NCBI GenBank assembly: GCA_021613375.1
Contig: CM038704.1
Coordinates: 29,946,582 to 30,010,581 of the forward strand
Source: Megaleporinus macrocephalus
Lineage: Eukaryota > Chordata > Actinopteri > Characiformes > Anostomidae
Length of the DNA: 64,000 nt
Direction: 5' to 3'
Numbering within the stretch: position 1 is the first letter of the stretch; the number at the start of each line of letters is the position of its first letter. Of the stretch, positions 46,601 through 60,750 are shown piece after piece. The translations under genes and the position numbers were made by a program. Under the pieces are notes generated by a model that had not been told where the DNA came from, did not search any database, and worked only from the letters and a program-made list of their open reading frames with translations.

Positions 46601-49600
46601 GTTTTGCTCTGTCTCCAGCTCTTTAAGACTCATATGATAAGCTGTTTGTGTGGAACTTAGAAAAACCGTTGAAAATGCTGGGATCCTTGTGTGCAGAGGG
46701 AGTAGTGGAAGTCCTGGTAAGATATTTCCCTGTTTTATAGTTGAAAACTCACTTTTTGTGTGTGTATTATAGTTATTATAGTCATTACTATATTATAGCT
46801 CTTTTCACTTACTACGTTCTGTTCTTGGGTTTTCATATTGAGTATGATTGGAAGGGGGGATAAACTCTAGCTTTACTTTCTACTAATCTAAAGGATGGTT
46901 AAAAAGAAATGGCAACATCCAGAATTTGTCTCTCGCCACAATCTTTACATGACACTATTTTAAGTCGCTTTCAGTTTAAATGATATGGCTTGGCTTGGGG
47001 TTTTAGGCTTTGTGTGGCTCTGACTGGCTGATTTGTAGCAGTTACGCTCCTCAGTTGGCGGCCTGTGTGTGCTCACCCCACCCTGCTGAAAGCATAGTCG
47101 ATGAATGCAAGGCCCAGTGTTTGCAGTTTGGATATAAATCAGCACCAGAGAGGCTTTAAAAGGGTCTCCTCGTATGTTAGGCCGGTGGGGTACTTTCAGT
47201 TCAAGGAAACCATATGTTTGTGTGATCTGTGCCTCACAAAAACAGTAAGCAGTGTAGTCTAGCAAATCTTTACTTCTGGAAAAGCCAGGGTTTCACCAGG
47301 TTTACAAAATGTTTCTTGTTCGTATTTGTCGTAGTCTTGAGCAGAAGCATTAAATTGTGTCAGAATCAGTATTTTAAAGAGCTGGATTTTAATTATGCAT
47401 CATTAGCAGCGTCTGTTAAATCTGCAAATCTGGTTTAGCAAATATGCATTCACCCAGCAATTGCGATAGTTTTCTTAATTTTCGGCTTAATTATACAACA
47501 TAATTTTCCTTTGCCACATCTGTGGCATACAGTCTCATACCGTCACATGGCTCTCACAAAAATTTGTGATTATAATAATTTCCTGTGCTCAAAACAGTCA
47601 AATCATGAAAGATGCTGAGGTTATGCCGCATGGTGGAAAGTAGGCTGTATACATACATGCATATACAGTATGTTATCCTGGCAGTATTGTGAAACTTCTG
47701 TGCTTGACTTCACCTAGCTGGATACTGGAGCAGTTAGTGAGCTAGTTATTTAAATATGCTTTGGCCTCACTCAAAAACTGCCGATAAGGGTTGCATAATA
47801 ACACAGTTGTTGTTGAACTGTTATTATTGTTTTTGTGTTAGGTGGATTTATTGTGTTGTTTCGCTGCTTTGTAATTCCTCAAGTTGTGTATTTCATGTCA
47901 TGTTGCGATGCAGCCTCCATCCATTTGGGTTTTGTTGTGTTTGTTACCTGTCTCTGGCTAATGTGTGGTGGTTCCATTTCGAGGCCTCTGTGCTTTGTCA
48001 GTAAACACCATGAACAGCTTAGCTTGTACTTCATGACATTACGTAATAAACAAAGTTGGGCGCCACAAACGGCTATGTAGAGAGTGAAATGTGCCCTTCT
48101 AAGAGGGTATTAAAGACTGAGACAAATGCTATGGCTGTGTGTGTGTGTGTGTGTGTGTGTGTGTTCTTTTTTCCAATACCTCATTATAGTTGTGTGATGC
48201 AAATATCATTACGCTAGTAGAGACAATATATTACATAGTGCTAGTTTTAACAATACCTAACTTTCTCTCTCTTGGTCGTCATTCAGGGTGATGCTCGAGC
48301 CCATATGGTGTCAGACCGTCTAGGCCTGGGCCACAACCTGGACTTGTCAGACACCATGGTCCAGCAGAAGCTAGACGAGATCAAGGACCAGATCAAACGT
48401 GAAATCCGTAAAGAGCTGAAGATTAAGGAAGGAGCAGAGAACCTGCGTAAAGTTACCACAGACAAGAAGAGCCTGGCCTATGTGGACAACATGCTAAAAA
48501 AGTCCAGCAAGAAGGTGGAGGAGCTGCACCAGGAGCTACAGGAACTGAATGCCCACATAGTAGTGAAGGATCCAGAGGAGCTTCTAGGTACAACTCACTC
48601 TCTTCTTTAGTTTCTTCAGTGCTTCTCCTTCTGGTTTAGCTTAAACCACTTGGTGTGTAAGTGGATGTTGGTGATCTGCCATGAAATACCCAGAGTTGTG
48701 GCCCACTGTAACATCTTTCAGTTCCAATATTTGTTCTTAAGTTTGTGCTTTGAAGGGCAGAAGGGTGTCTGTTTTCTCTGCTTATCCCTAAAGGACTATA
48801 CGGAGAAAAAGGGTTTTGAATTCAAAGCCGTATAATGTCTTAAGTTATTGCAGAGACGAATTCTCCGAATTATGATTAGCTTCCATTCAAAATATTAAGC
48901 GTTTCTGAACGTGTATCTCTAAAAAGCGGTCGTGAAAAAACTGTAAATGTTTTCATTGCATTTTGTGATACTAAAATACAATAACAGCATTTAGAATATA
49001 TACAAAATATTCTTCTTTGCTTGAAAATACTTTCTCCTGGCAATGTTTATTCGAAAACTGAATTTCAGCATTGCGCAAGACTCCGGTTGCAGTTCTTTTA
49101 ATTATGATGATGAGGATAGTGATGTTGTAACATGAGATCCTGAAATGTTGCTTAAGTAGATTTAGGCAGTGACTGAGTGTGATTAGTGTATTTGAGGGAG
49201 AGGTTCATTATTATGATGAGAGTATCCAAAAGAGTGAAGGCTCTGTCTGCACATTCTCATTAATTTCTGGTGCATCCTGCCCTCCTCCATGTGGTTAACT
49301 TAAGCTGATAGGTTCACATAATGTGTGTGTATGTTTGTTTTGGCGAAATATTGTGTTGCAGGCTGTGTTTTGCAAATATGCCACTATGGATGCACCAATT
49401 GAACTTTTTACTCCCCAGATGCTGTTATTTGGTAATATGGCAACAGAAAGTCTATTGTGCTGTTATGGTAGAAGTTAAAGGACAAAAGATTGATTTTTAT
49501 GGATTTGTTTCTTACCGGCATGAAAAAGTAGCATACCCCTGGGTTTGGCGGTTTACTGCTATCATCCGAACACCAATCCAACACCCCCAGTGCCTCTTAA

Positions 49601-52600
49601 CCCAATCTTCCTGCGAACATGTTAGCGTTTATATATTTAGCGCTTCTGTCTTTGCAGTATTCGCATGTAGAGGCTAATAAGCTAATCTCCCTTCAAATTC
49701 ATTCATTTTAAAAGATGCTTGGCAAGCAAATTTGGAGATGCACATGTGATGTTTCAGCTACATCAAGACCACAGAAAGCCATGGTAGATAACATGTGGTT
49801 TTAAATGTACAGAGATAAATGCAGTCAGTCTTAAAGCTAACATTACAGCTTAGTCTTCTGCAGCTCACTAGCAGAGAGCTGTTAGTGAAGTAGTAAACTG
49901 GTGTCAAACATGATTAATGATGGTGAATCAACTTTTGCCGGCAAAAAAAATGAAGTACACAATAAATGGGGTGATGATGGTAATTAGCTGAACCCTGTGG
50001 TTGGGTTATCATCACATATACATTTTTCTAGAGTTGTGCACAATTCTCTCAATGTGTTTAGTTGTACAAAGTTTGTCCTTTTTAAACATGTGTGTTATTG
50101 ATAATTTATAACAAAAAATTGTGTGCTGCTAATAAGTTCAAGCCCAGAGAGCTTTAATTAATTACTGTCAGCTCAAATAATTGCAACCAGGAATAGACAC
50201 ATCAATAAGGACTGTGGTGACAATATAGATCAAATTACCTCAGATGTACAGCACCTGACTGATGTAGTTATTTTGCAAGGCACAAAGCGTGCATGTGTGC
50301 ATGTATAAAGAGCTAAAAGAACATAATAGCTAAATGGCCAGTTACAAAACACAGCTTTAAAAAGTGGACAGCTCAAAACTATTTCTTTTGTTTGCTTACA
50401 TGTAGATACAAATGTGATAACTCTTGACGTCCTTACAGACTCCTAAACACTCTCTGAAGTGACCCAATACATCCATGATCTGAAAAATGGATGCTGTGTC
50501 AATCAGCTTTATTAAAACTGTTCAGCTGTACATGTTTGGGCCACCAGAATCAGAGGGCACTGACCTGAGAATCAACCTCTTTGCGCTCACTTTGCAACAG
50601 ATTTGTTTTTTTGTTTTTGTTTTTTTTGCCCATTTATGCAAGGTGTAGCTAGTGTAAACTAATGGATAAACTGTTATCTGTAGCCTGTTTGCCCTGTTCT
50701 GTAAGCAGTCATTCTGGTGTCCTGTGGAATGTGAAAAAATCCAGACAACAAACATTTTGTGTGAAACTGACCATTGGACACTCTTAAAAATTTTAAAAAT
50801 TTTAATTTTAAGGACTTACCCATCACATCGGAAACCTTTTGTCTTTTCATTCAGTTGAGTTGGTGTAGCAGTATCACTACTTGCATAATATTTACCAACG
50901 GAACTTGTTGGGTAATGATGGAAATATGCACATTAGCTGACATCCTAACGTGTGAAGCAGTGTTACATTTCTGTTGCCTTCTGTTTATTCATGTTTAACT
51001 TTATGGCTCTCACCCATTTAATAACATGGTCCTCTTATATGAGAATAAATAGCTCTTTTTTGGCTCCGGAAACAAGCCTTTAATCGCTTGTACCTGTTGA
51101 ACCTTGAGCCTGTAAGCTCATGAAAGGGATTTCAAACATCCCATAGTTTTGTTGTTGGTTTAATTTTCCTTTTTTTCTTTTAAGTGCTCTGGAGATTACA
51201 AGAAGGAAATTTGATTTAGATTTGATTTAGATTTAAGATGGTTCTTGAAGATAAATCTGTACTACGTCTAGTCTTTAACACTCAAACAACTGTTTACACT
51301 TTGTAAACATTCTATATTTGATTTATGTATTCCCTTTGGAAGTAAGGATAAGTCTTATTTACTATCCCAGTTGATGTGTTCTAACCGTGTTCCAGATACA
51401 TAAAGTCAGAACACATTTGAACATATCGAAAAGCTTCCAGTCACTCTAAAGCTCGATTAGCACACACTAAATATGGACTCCTTTCCCTTCTTACAGCACC
51501 AGGTCATCTGTGCTGTCACTCACCTCTGATCGAGCTCTCAGACAGGAAAATCCATTCAAGTTGTAAAGAGTTGTCGAACTGGACAAATTAGGGTGAAAAT
51601 CAGGTTAAAAATCGTGTAGTATATTCCTGGCTTGAGTGGTGCTGTTTCTAGGATTTCAGTCAGTTCACAGTTGATATGCTGATGTCATTTTTAAATAAGA
51701 GAGATTCAAGAAAGTAAGCGCTAGTCAGTCCCTGGTACAGCTGCACTCCACATCATGAACTGCTCATAAACCACAGGGCCAAACACATTTGATTTGTCAG
51801 GCTGTGAGTATCTGTGGTTTCTGATGCTCTTCAAGACTCTCAAACAAGAATGTCTAAATTAGTTGGCACACACAACTGCTTTGCACAACAGTAATAGTTC
51901 CCCTCTCGCATTGGCTACCAAGGTTGTTGAATGTTGTACTTGTTCTTTAATTTGCACTGCTAGACCAGTGAGAGAATTTGGCACCTTACATTTGTTTAAA
52001 AAAATGGTATTTGCTGGAAAGGTAGTAAGTGGAAATCATACAGCTGACTTCACAGACAATGTGGATTGTACCACCCTGAGTGGCCAACTGTGACAGGTCA
52101 GTTAATTTAATACAGTTTTATTTTGTTTAAAACATAAAGATAAAAGAAAAGATATGTAAAGTGAAAAAACAGCAGCAAATATCACCGTGATTAAAAATTC
52201 TAATTTGTTTCCTTGACTTTAGGGACATAAATGATCGCCCATTTACCAACAAATAAACAATAGTTTATCTAATGATTCTGGTTAAAGACATCAATTTAAT
52301 TGCCTATAACTTCCATTTAAATGGGCAACCTGAGAAACTGTGTTAAAATTGTATGGACGAAGGTGCAGTAGGCTGTCAGTTCCGCTCGATATACCTAATG
52401 TGTGCAGATAAAAATAGTGCTCAGAACTATTTTCTGAGCAGATATTAGCACAACTACAATGATGTGCTGCATCTATGTTAGATGCATATGTCTACAAGCG
52501 TTTAGACAATTAATGCGGCCAGTTAGATTGCAGAACATGAACTATATATTTTGTAATTGATAGATAAACGGGTGTTTTGATTTAGACCTTGCAGGTTAAT

Positions 52601-53252
52601 GATTTAGAAATAATCTGTTACTGTTGATGTAACATCTGTACCGTTTTTTACCATTACATTTTTTAAATGTATATGATATGAATGTGGATTGCTCTTGTGG
52701 TTTATTGTGTGCGTTATTTGTGTGTTTAAACTAGTCCCGCTATGTGGAGGTCGTACTGTATCCTAGCATGTCCGGTGTGAGGTGTTCATGTGCTTCAAAT
52801 CAGTGTTGCGGTAGACAGCAGGTTGATTGTTAGTTGTGCATTCTATTTGACTCATGGGGGTAAAACCTATGATGATGTTGCTTTCATGGTTGTCATGGTG
52901 TGTCTCAAGAATTATCCGACCAACTGCAGTGACAACTTGCAGAGGATGATGGATGTGAGAAGCACACATTCACATACATATAAGTCTTTTACTTTGCATT
53001 AGGCTTTGAGAATTACTTGTTCATAAAATCCAATGACTGAACTCCAACATGTAGTTTTTAGAGGAGTTAAACTGTTTGAGAGCCTCTGTGGTAAATCCTC
53101 TGTATTTTTGGTTCTGTGTTTGTGTGCATGCATGCAATAGAAAGGCATGCATATTTAGAAGTTTCCTGCTTCCTTTGCAGGTGTATACATGGTTATGCAC
53201 TCGTGTCTTGGCATGAGAGTATGATCTCATCACTCTGAACTTCGGTTTAGTT

Positions 53253-53347
<95 letters not shown>

Positions 53348-54127
53348 TTGTTTTTGCGCTGGAATCCAGTGAGAAAATTAACTAGTCATTTTGTCCCATG
53401 CGCTCACCTGTGTGTGAGGCATAGGTTATTTGTATTTACTTCCATCTCATATTTTCCAGTCTATCCTCAGTAAAAGGCAAGGTGTTTTCAGGAAACCCAA
53501 GGAAAAACTGCTAGAACCTGTCATCCCTTTAGTTTATTTTGTCCCCTGTGGTGTTCTGTTGCTGTTATTTACCAGCCCAGTTGAAGCCAGGCTAGTCTCA
53601 TAGAGAGGCCTTTTTTTCTACATCCCAGCTCACTTTACTACCTGAGAGTGTTTACATGTCTACACAAGTCCTGTCTGTCTTCCGTATCACGAGTGGTTCT
53701 GTTTATTCTATGACGTTTCAAAATAGTGGTCTGTATGAGTCAGAAGGAAAACCCCATTGCAAGTGAATCCAATTAAAATATGAGTGACACTTCTTTAGGT
53801 GAAACTTCAGTGCTTTAGTGAAACCTAAGTGTTTCTCTCGTGCTTGAGGGTGAAGGACAGCTCACAAATTGGTCTGTATAAATGAGATGCACTAAACCAC
53901 ATGTCAGACATCGGGCCTGACAGACCACAACACTTGCGAGTTTAGCATTCTGCTTCATAAAACACACCTGATTGTTCTCGTCAGGCGATTAGTAAGGCCT
54001 TTATAAGTTTGATTCAGTGTAAGGCCTGGCTTACGCACGTTACCGCTGCATGCCATGACTGATGCAGCAGTGTGACTGCTACAGCTGACACGCAATGGCC
54101 ATTTGTGTGTAAAGCATTTAGTTTTAC

Positions 54128-54190
<63 letters not shown>

Positions 54191-57100
54191 ATTTATAATG
54201 ATTCATTAAAAGCACAGTTTGTACTCTCTGCAGGTTATTTAAAAAATGTGTATGTAGCATGAAAGGTTGAGTTAATGATTTATTTGAAAATGGCAATAAA
54301 AATATAATTCACAGTTTTGTTTGGAACCTCAGATTCTGTGTGTAATGTGTTATGAAATTGGTCTTAGATTAATGAAAACACTTTAGAAACATCGCCTGCC
54401 AGCAGTTTGACATCCTTACGCTGAACTAACTATTGAATTATTTGTGATATTCCTGATCCTGATACATTTTTTTTTTTTAACTGGAGAAGAGAAAGCTTTA
54501 GAATAAACGTTTTGAGCCATCTCGTTTGCCTTTCCTGTAGTTGTGGGCAACACACAGCCATGGGACACCCTAAACAAGAATTAGCAGTTAACATCAAAAA
54601 TAAATTATTTAGCATGGTCTATCCCTCCAATAGTCTTGGTTACCTTAGTTGCTCTGTAGCACTCATGCACTTCACTAAGTTCTGTAATCTCCTCACAGGA
54701 GTATTGTTTTTGTATATTCTAGCCATCTGTCTAGCATGATAAACTCTACATCAACCAGTTCTTTAGTTAAGCCTTGTCATGTACCAAAATGATGTCTTTG
54801 GGGATTTTTCATTTATTGTTTGTAGTTTAATGTAGTTTAACAGTTCACTGGTGTCTGGAAATCCTTATATATTTCCCATTGGGTTTTTTTTTCAGTGTCA
54901 TCTCGTGTAATAAAATGCATGGTGCTGCATAACATGTTTAGGGCTGTAATTAAATGATTCTCCTAATCATTAGCTTGCAAGAAATTGCAAGCCTTTAAAA
55001 GACATAGACATTAAGCTTTTACAGGATTGTCTTTAGTTTAATGATGTGGTAAGAGTTTGTTTTGCTTGTGTTTTAGTTTCCGAGTGCCCTCTGACCCCAG
55101 ACACCCCCAGCAGCGAGGCTCGGGCATGCACCAACAGCAGCCGCCTGGCTGCCCTGAAGAAACAGAATGACATCGAGCTCAAAGTCAAACAGGGAGCGGA
55201 GAACATGATACAGATGTACTCCAATGGCTCGTACAAGGTAGTGTGCTTCTGAATCTCTCTCAGTCTGCATGTCAACGTGCACGTGTCTAAAAGTTGTGAG
55301 TGTGAAGTATCACCTAACTGCCATTTGATGCCAAACCCCTGAAGCCACAGGACATTGTTGAAAGTGGGGAAACTAAATTGGTAAGAATCCTTCTTGCTCT
55401 AGTGCTGTCTCAGAGATGATGAAGCCTTTGATCTTTGAAAGAGGCTGTGTGTAAGTTTCATTTTATGAAGTAAAAACAGATGTGCGAAAAAATACCCAAT
55501 AATGGTGGGTGAAATAACTTTAAAAACTAAGATGTTTAGAAACTCACTGGACCAGCTCATGGACACGTGCACTACAGAGGTCATTTCATAGGAGCAGCTG
55601 GCTTTAAAGATTTAAAGTGAAGCAGTGTTCAGGTTTCAGTATTAGTGGGCTTTGCTGCGTTATTATTGCTGTGTGTTATTTGGGCTATTCTAAATTCTAT
55701 GTTTTGTGTAGACTGAGGGTTCACCTACATGAAGATGCTGCTTTCTCTGGTGTACTGGGCCTTCACATGCCAACTCAAGCAAGAACACACCCACCACCTG
55801 GTGCAGTGTATTGGGCTTTGAACGTTTTTGTGAAAAGCAATAGCATTCTAATACATTTTCCTTTTTTTGCTCGAAAAGCAGTTGGTGATACTGTTCAAAA
55901 CTCTTTAAAACTGCTATTTTAATTTTAAATCTGCTGCCTTTATATATAAAGTTAAGTGCTACAAATCAAAAGTGAGCAGCAGCTGGCTGTTTGGCAGAAT
56001 GAATCATGCATAATTATGTTATGACATTTTAGTAAAAGTGTAGCAGCAGCTTTCAGATACAGTGGGAGTGAACTCCTGACTCATTATTTGTGTCACAAAA
56101 TTGGAACATAGATCTCCCAAAATGAAAACAATAAATTGAATGACTGCTCATTTCATGTTTTATGCAAACATCTACTGATTCTGGTCATGCATTCCAGAAA
56201 ATAACATGAGCCAAGTATACTGCTTCACAGCAGTATAACAATGTTATAGCATTATCGTGCACAGCTCATTTGTAAGTAAATGGCCAGTTGCTTGCTAATT
56301 TCAGTATATATCGCTCTTTTTAAAAAAAAAACTTTTATAACTATAGTGTTACTGCTATATTGTAATGCTTTATTTAATAAATAAAATATAAGTAAATAAG
56401 TAAATGTTTTTTAAAGCCTACTTATTATTATTTATATCTTGTATGATGATGTGTTTTTTTTTTGTTTTGTTTGTTTGTTTTTACCTTCAGCTTACTACAA
56501 ACACTGCCATGTGGCACCCTAAGCCAAAAAAATTTAAATTGTCATGCTTAATATAATATTATCTGCTGAATAGTATGTAGGAATTCCCTCGCATGAAAAA
56601 TGGCAAGGGGGAAAAAAAAGATATTTGATATTCCAATGAACTGTGACTGCCTTTGTCTATGTTCTGTGTACAAAACATACTTCAATGAGTTAAAGTAACT
56701 CTTTGCTTAAAGTTTTGTGTTGAAATCAGGGCCTGGAGCCTGCATGCAGGTTCCCAACTGCTGTAAACTTCCTGTGGAAGTGGAAAGCACTTCCTGCAGG
56801 AAAGGCTTCCAAAGTGACATCAGCATTTAATGGCTGTTTAGAGGAAGTCCAGCCCTTCGAAGGCCTCTGACATATTTATGTACTCTAGACTTGTATATTG
56901 TGTGAAGTAAACAGTTAACACTGTGATCATTTACAACTGAGCAACAAAATAAGAACCAGTCAAACATCTGACCCAAAAGGAAACACTGCGCGTTGTTCAA
57001 AGAACATAGCCTTGCTCTGAACAGTCAGTTTGAAACAGGATGGGTCTATTGTAGTCTACAGTTTCACAGACACTGGCCTCAGAAAATTAATTGCTTGTGT

Positions 57101-60100
57101 TCTAGCATGTAAACATACAATCGGAGACGTTCATGCAGTCTGTCAGAATGTTTTATGATGCTGTTCTTTCCACTTGTTCTACTGTGTGCAGGATCGCAAG
57201 TTGCTTGCCATGGCCCAGCAAATGCTCCAGGACAGTAAGACCAAAATAGAGTTCATCAGAATGCAGATCCTTAAAGCTAGCCAGACCAGTGAGATGACAT
57301 ATGAGAACAACGATGGTAGGGGCACCCTAATGTGTCCACTTGAGTTTGCTCTTTTTTGTGTGTGTGTGTGTGTGTGTTACTTTGACTCTGATATCCTGGC
57401 AAATACTTATTTGGCATACAAGAACAATGAATTAATGTATACCCAAGACTCATTAATACTCAGTACTTTAATTACAGTGCATTTCAAAGAAGTTGCTTAA
57501 AATTTTAGAGATCTGTTAAGTGTTTGTCATTAGTGTCTACTGTGCATTTATACGTTTTGTTTTATTGGAAGTACAGAGACATCTTTTAAATTGCATATTG
57601 CACACAGCTGTTGTTAACACAATGAAACTTTGACCCTTCAGTGTCTACAAACAAGTCCATTATCAGTCCCCTGGACTTGCGGCTGGAGGAGCTGCGTCAT
57701 CACTTTAGGATTGAATCGGCTGTGGCTGAGGGAGCCAAGAATGTGATGAAGCTGCTGGGTTCGGGGAAGGTGACTGAGAAGAAAGCCCATTCAGAGGTGC
57801 GTTCCATTCACCAGCGATATTTCTTATGACAGTCCAGCATGTGCTTCACTTTATTTATGCGAGGAGGGAAACAAAGCCTTCATGGAACTCTGCTAAATGA
57901 GGTATTTAAATCTAATTCAAGTGCTTGGGGCCCAGGAACTGTTGTCCAGGCCTGGAGGAATGAAAGAACATGTTTGGTAACGGGGCAGTGTGAATTGTTA
58001 CTGATGGTCTAGCGATGCTGACAGCAGTGTCACAGCTGTGTGTGGAATGTTTTTCAGACATTTTGCCATCTCTGGCTTATGTCTTGTTTATATAGCATGC
58101 AATGTCTCATTCAGTCTCTTGGGTTTTTAACAAAGTTTTGTCTCAAAAGCTGTTTGGCAGGGACGACATCCAATCAGAGCTGATTTAGTTTTGTGAAAGG
58201 CGGGGACAAGTTAGGAAAACATCCAATCATAACTACTTCCTATGTGGAGAGGCGGGACAAGTTAGGGAAAACATCCAATCAGAACTACTTCGGCGTATAT
58301 GGAGAGCCGAGTAGCCGTCAATCAAACGCACACTTGCACAAATGTGGTCTAAACCCGGGAAGACTATAGAAGCCTGTGAACTGTGGTTACTCATGATGGA
58401 ACTAAGTTATCTATACAGTGTGAGCAGAGAGAAAGAGTGTTTAGCGTTTGTGTTTAGAGAAAATCACCACACCGCGCTGGACATCAGCCCTCCAGCACCA
58501 CCGTCAGCTAGCTTTACCGCTGCTAATGCTAGTTTAGCCTTTCTTAATCCTAGTCCTGAAAGCACACTGCCCTGTACAGTTTAGAGCGTGTCCTGCTGTA
58601 AACGCTGTATTAACTCAGTAAGGTGGTGTTAATGGTCAGATTAGTTGATCAGGTATGTGGGAAGCAGGTGAAGCGCTGTATTAACTCAGTGAGGTGGTGT
58701 TAATGATCAGATTAATTGATCAGGTATGTGAGAAGCAGGTAAAACGCTATATGTGCAGAGCCAGAGTCGGGAGACTAGCTAGCTAACTCCAACCATCTGC
58801 GTTTAATGATCATGTCCCAGATCTCTCAGTACACACTAGAAAGGGCACAAAACAGATTAGCTAGTTTTATTTACAATCTATTAGTGCACGTAATGTGCAG
58901 TGTATGTCTCCAATAAACACTGTGACCTGAAGATGTGGCAGTTTTTCATTCATTGATTTACTGCTATGCTAAAATTTATTTGAATTGCACAATTAAAAAT
59001 ATTTTCATAGCAAAAAGGGATAAATGCAATTAATGTAGATTAGTTAACCTCAGAGCATGTCATTTAATTAGATTGACAGCACTAGTAACAATCAAATAAA
59101 TAAGAGAAAATAAATAAAACAGTGAAACAAGGATAAAATAACAGTTTTCTCTTCTTCACTTTGCAGTTACAGAAGAGCTCAGATGTTTGTTAAATCTGTT
59201 TGTGTTTATTGGTCTTTCAAACATAAATAATATTCCATAACTGATTAATAAATGTTTCATTTTGTGTAAGTATATATAATGACCTAAATAATTAAAGGGA
59301 ACTGAAGAAAACGCATTACATTTTACACCCTTTATATTCCAGTCGACTAAATCAACTGTAGATTTAGTCTAGACTATATTCTTATGATAATTAGTCGACT
59401 AAAGACTAAATAAGACTAGACTAAAACTAAAAACAATTCAGATGACTAAATTATGACTAAAACTAAGTGACATTTTAGTCAAAAGACTACGACTAAAACT
59501 AAATCAAAATTTGTTGTCAAAATTAACACTGGGTTGCATCTATACATGTGATTCTTAGTACTGTCTGACGTTGATGGTGGTATAACTCTCTCTATTTAGG
59601 CGCAGGCACGCTTTAATGAATCTAGCCAGAAGCTGGACCTGCTGAGGTTCTCCCTGGAGCAGAGGCTAAGCGAGCTGCCGAAAAACCATCCGAAGGCCAG
59701 TGTAATTTCTGAAGAGCTAGCAATGGTGGCCTCTCCTCCTCAAAGTCCACGGCAAAGCATCATCTCCTCACAAAACCAGTACAGCACTGTGGCCAAACCT
59801 GCCGCACTCACTGGTAAACATGAAATTTGACTTATCCTTTTGATTCATGCTACACTACTGCCAATCTGCTGGGCATTGTTATTTGTTGTTGTTGTTGTTA
59901 TTTTTTTTTTAAATCTTTAATGCTGCCTTGATCATCACATACAGTCCAGGTTTTATCATTCTGAGTTAAATCACTTGCTTAAACCTTTTTGCTACATTGT
60001 TTTCTGATGGAGTCTTTTCCAATGTGTATGTATGGCGTTCAGGGACGTTAGAGGTAAGACTCATGGGCTGTCAGGACCTGCTGGAAAATGTTCCTGGCCG

Positions 60101-60719
60101 GTCTAAAGCAGCGTCTGTGTCTCTTCCTGGCTGGAGCCCCAGCGAAACACGCTCCTCCTTCATGAGCCGAACAAACAAGAACAGACCGGGCAGCAGCAAA
60201 AATCCCTCCAAAGCAGACGAGTTGTCCAGTTGAGTGCTTTTCAGCTTTTCTCCGCCTCAAAATAAGATGCTGAATTGTTGGTTTGAAATGTATGTGGGAT
60301 AGTTTACTGACCTGGGCACATTCCAAAAGCCTTTGCACAATCTTCTTCTGAGAACTTTGAATTGTTGCCATTCATGTCTCTGTTCAGACGTGGTACTGAA
60401 TTTAAATGAAGGCATTTTGGAATATGATCTTCAGTATTCCTGCATGCCTAAGGTATCTGTAGCCAGAGTTTCACATCTAGCTGTTAAGTACTGCTCAGCA
60501 GTTTGTTAAAATGACACGTCACTGTGTATTTGTATTCATGGCTGGGACTGAAAGGTATAGTGTTTGTGTGTTGCATCATCAGATGAGATCAGCGCTGTTT
60601 TGAAACTGGACAACACAGTGGTAGGGCAGACTACCTGGAGGCCAGTCAGCAATCAGTCCTGGGACCAGAAGTTCACACTGGAGCTTGATCGGGTAATCGG
60701 AGAGATATTACACACACAG

Positions 60720-60750
<31 letters not shown>

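Larger units (their letters stand above)
48588..55076 (+). other. pkn2 intron 2
   Basis: 6.5 kb without supported exons. Two long GT microsatellites (53255-53346 and 54129-54188) are the main features. The rest is AT-rich unique-looking sequence in which I see no domain, RNA gene or clear transposon. Confidence 0.85.
57797..59599 (+). other. pkn2 intron 5, filled by repeat-derived sequence
   Basis: A 1.8-kb intron whose middle (about 58140-59540) differs in style from the flanks. It contains CCAAT/GC-box tandem units, an 80-codon ORF starting at 58342, a 71-bp tandem duplication and a GACTAAA-rich terminal segment. The 3' segment ends in TGTCAAAATTAACACTG, similar to hAT-type ends seen in fish. 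I read the block as one or more degraded mobile elements. The left end is not found. Confidence 0.5.

Noticed and set aside
53258..53473. ORF of repeated Cys-Val
   Set aside because: Translation of the GT microsatellite.
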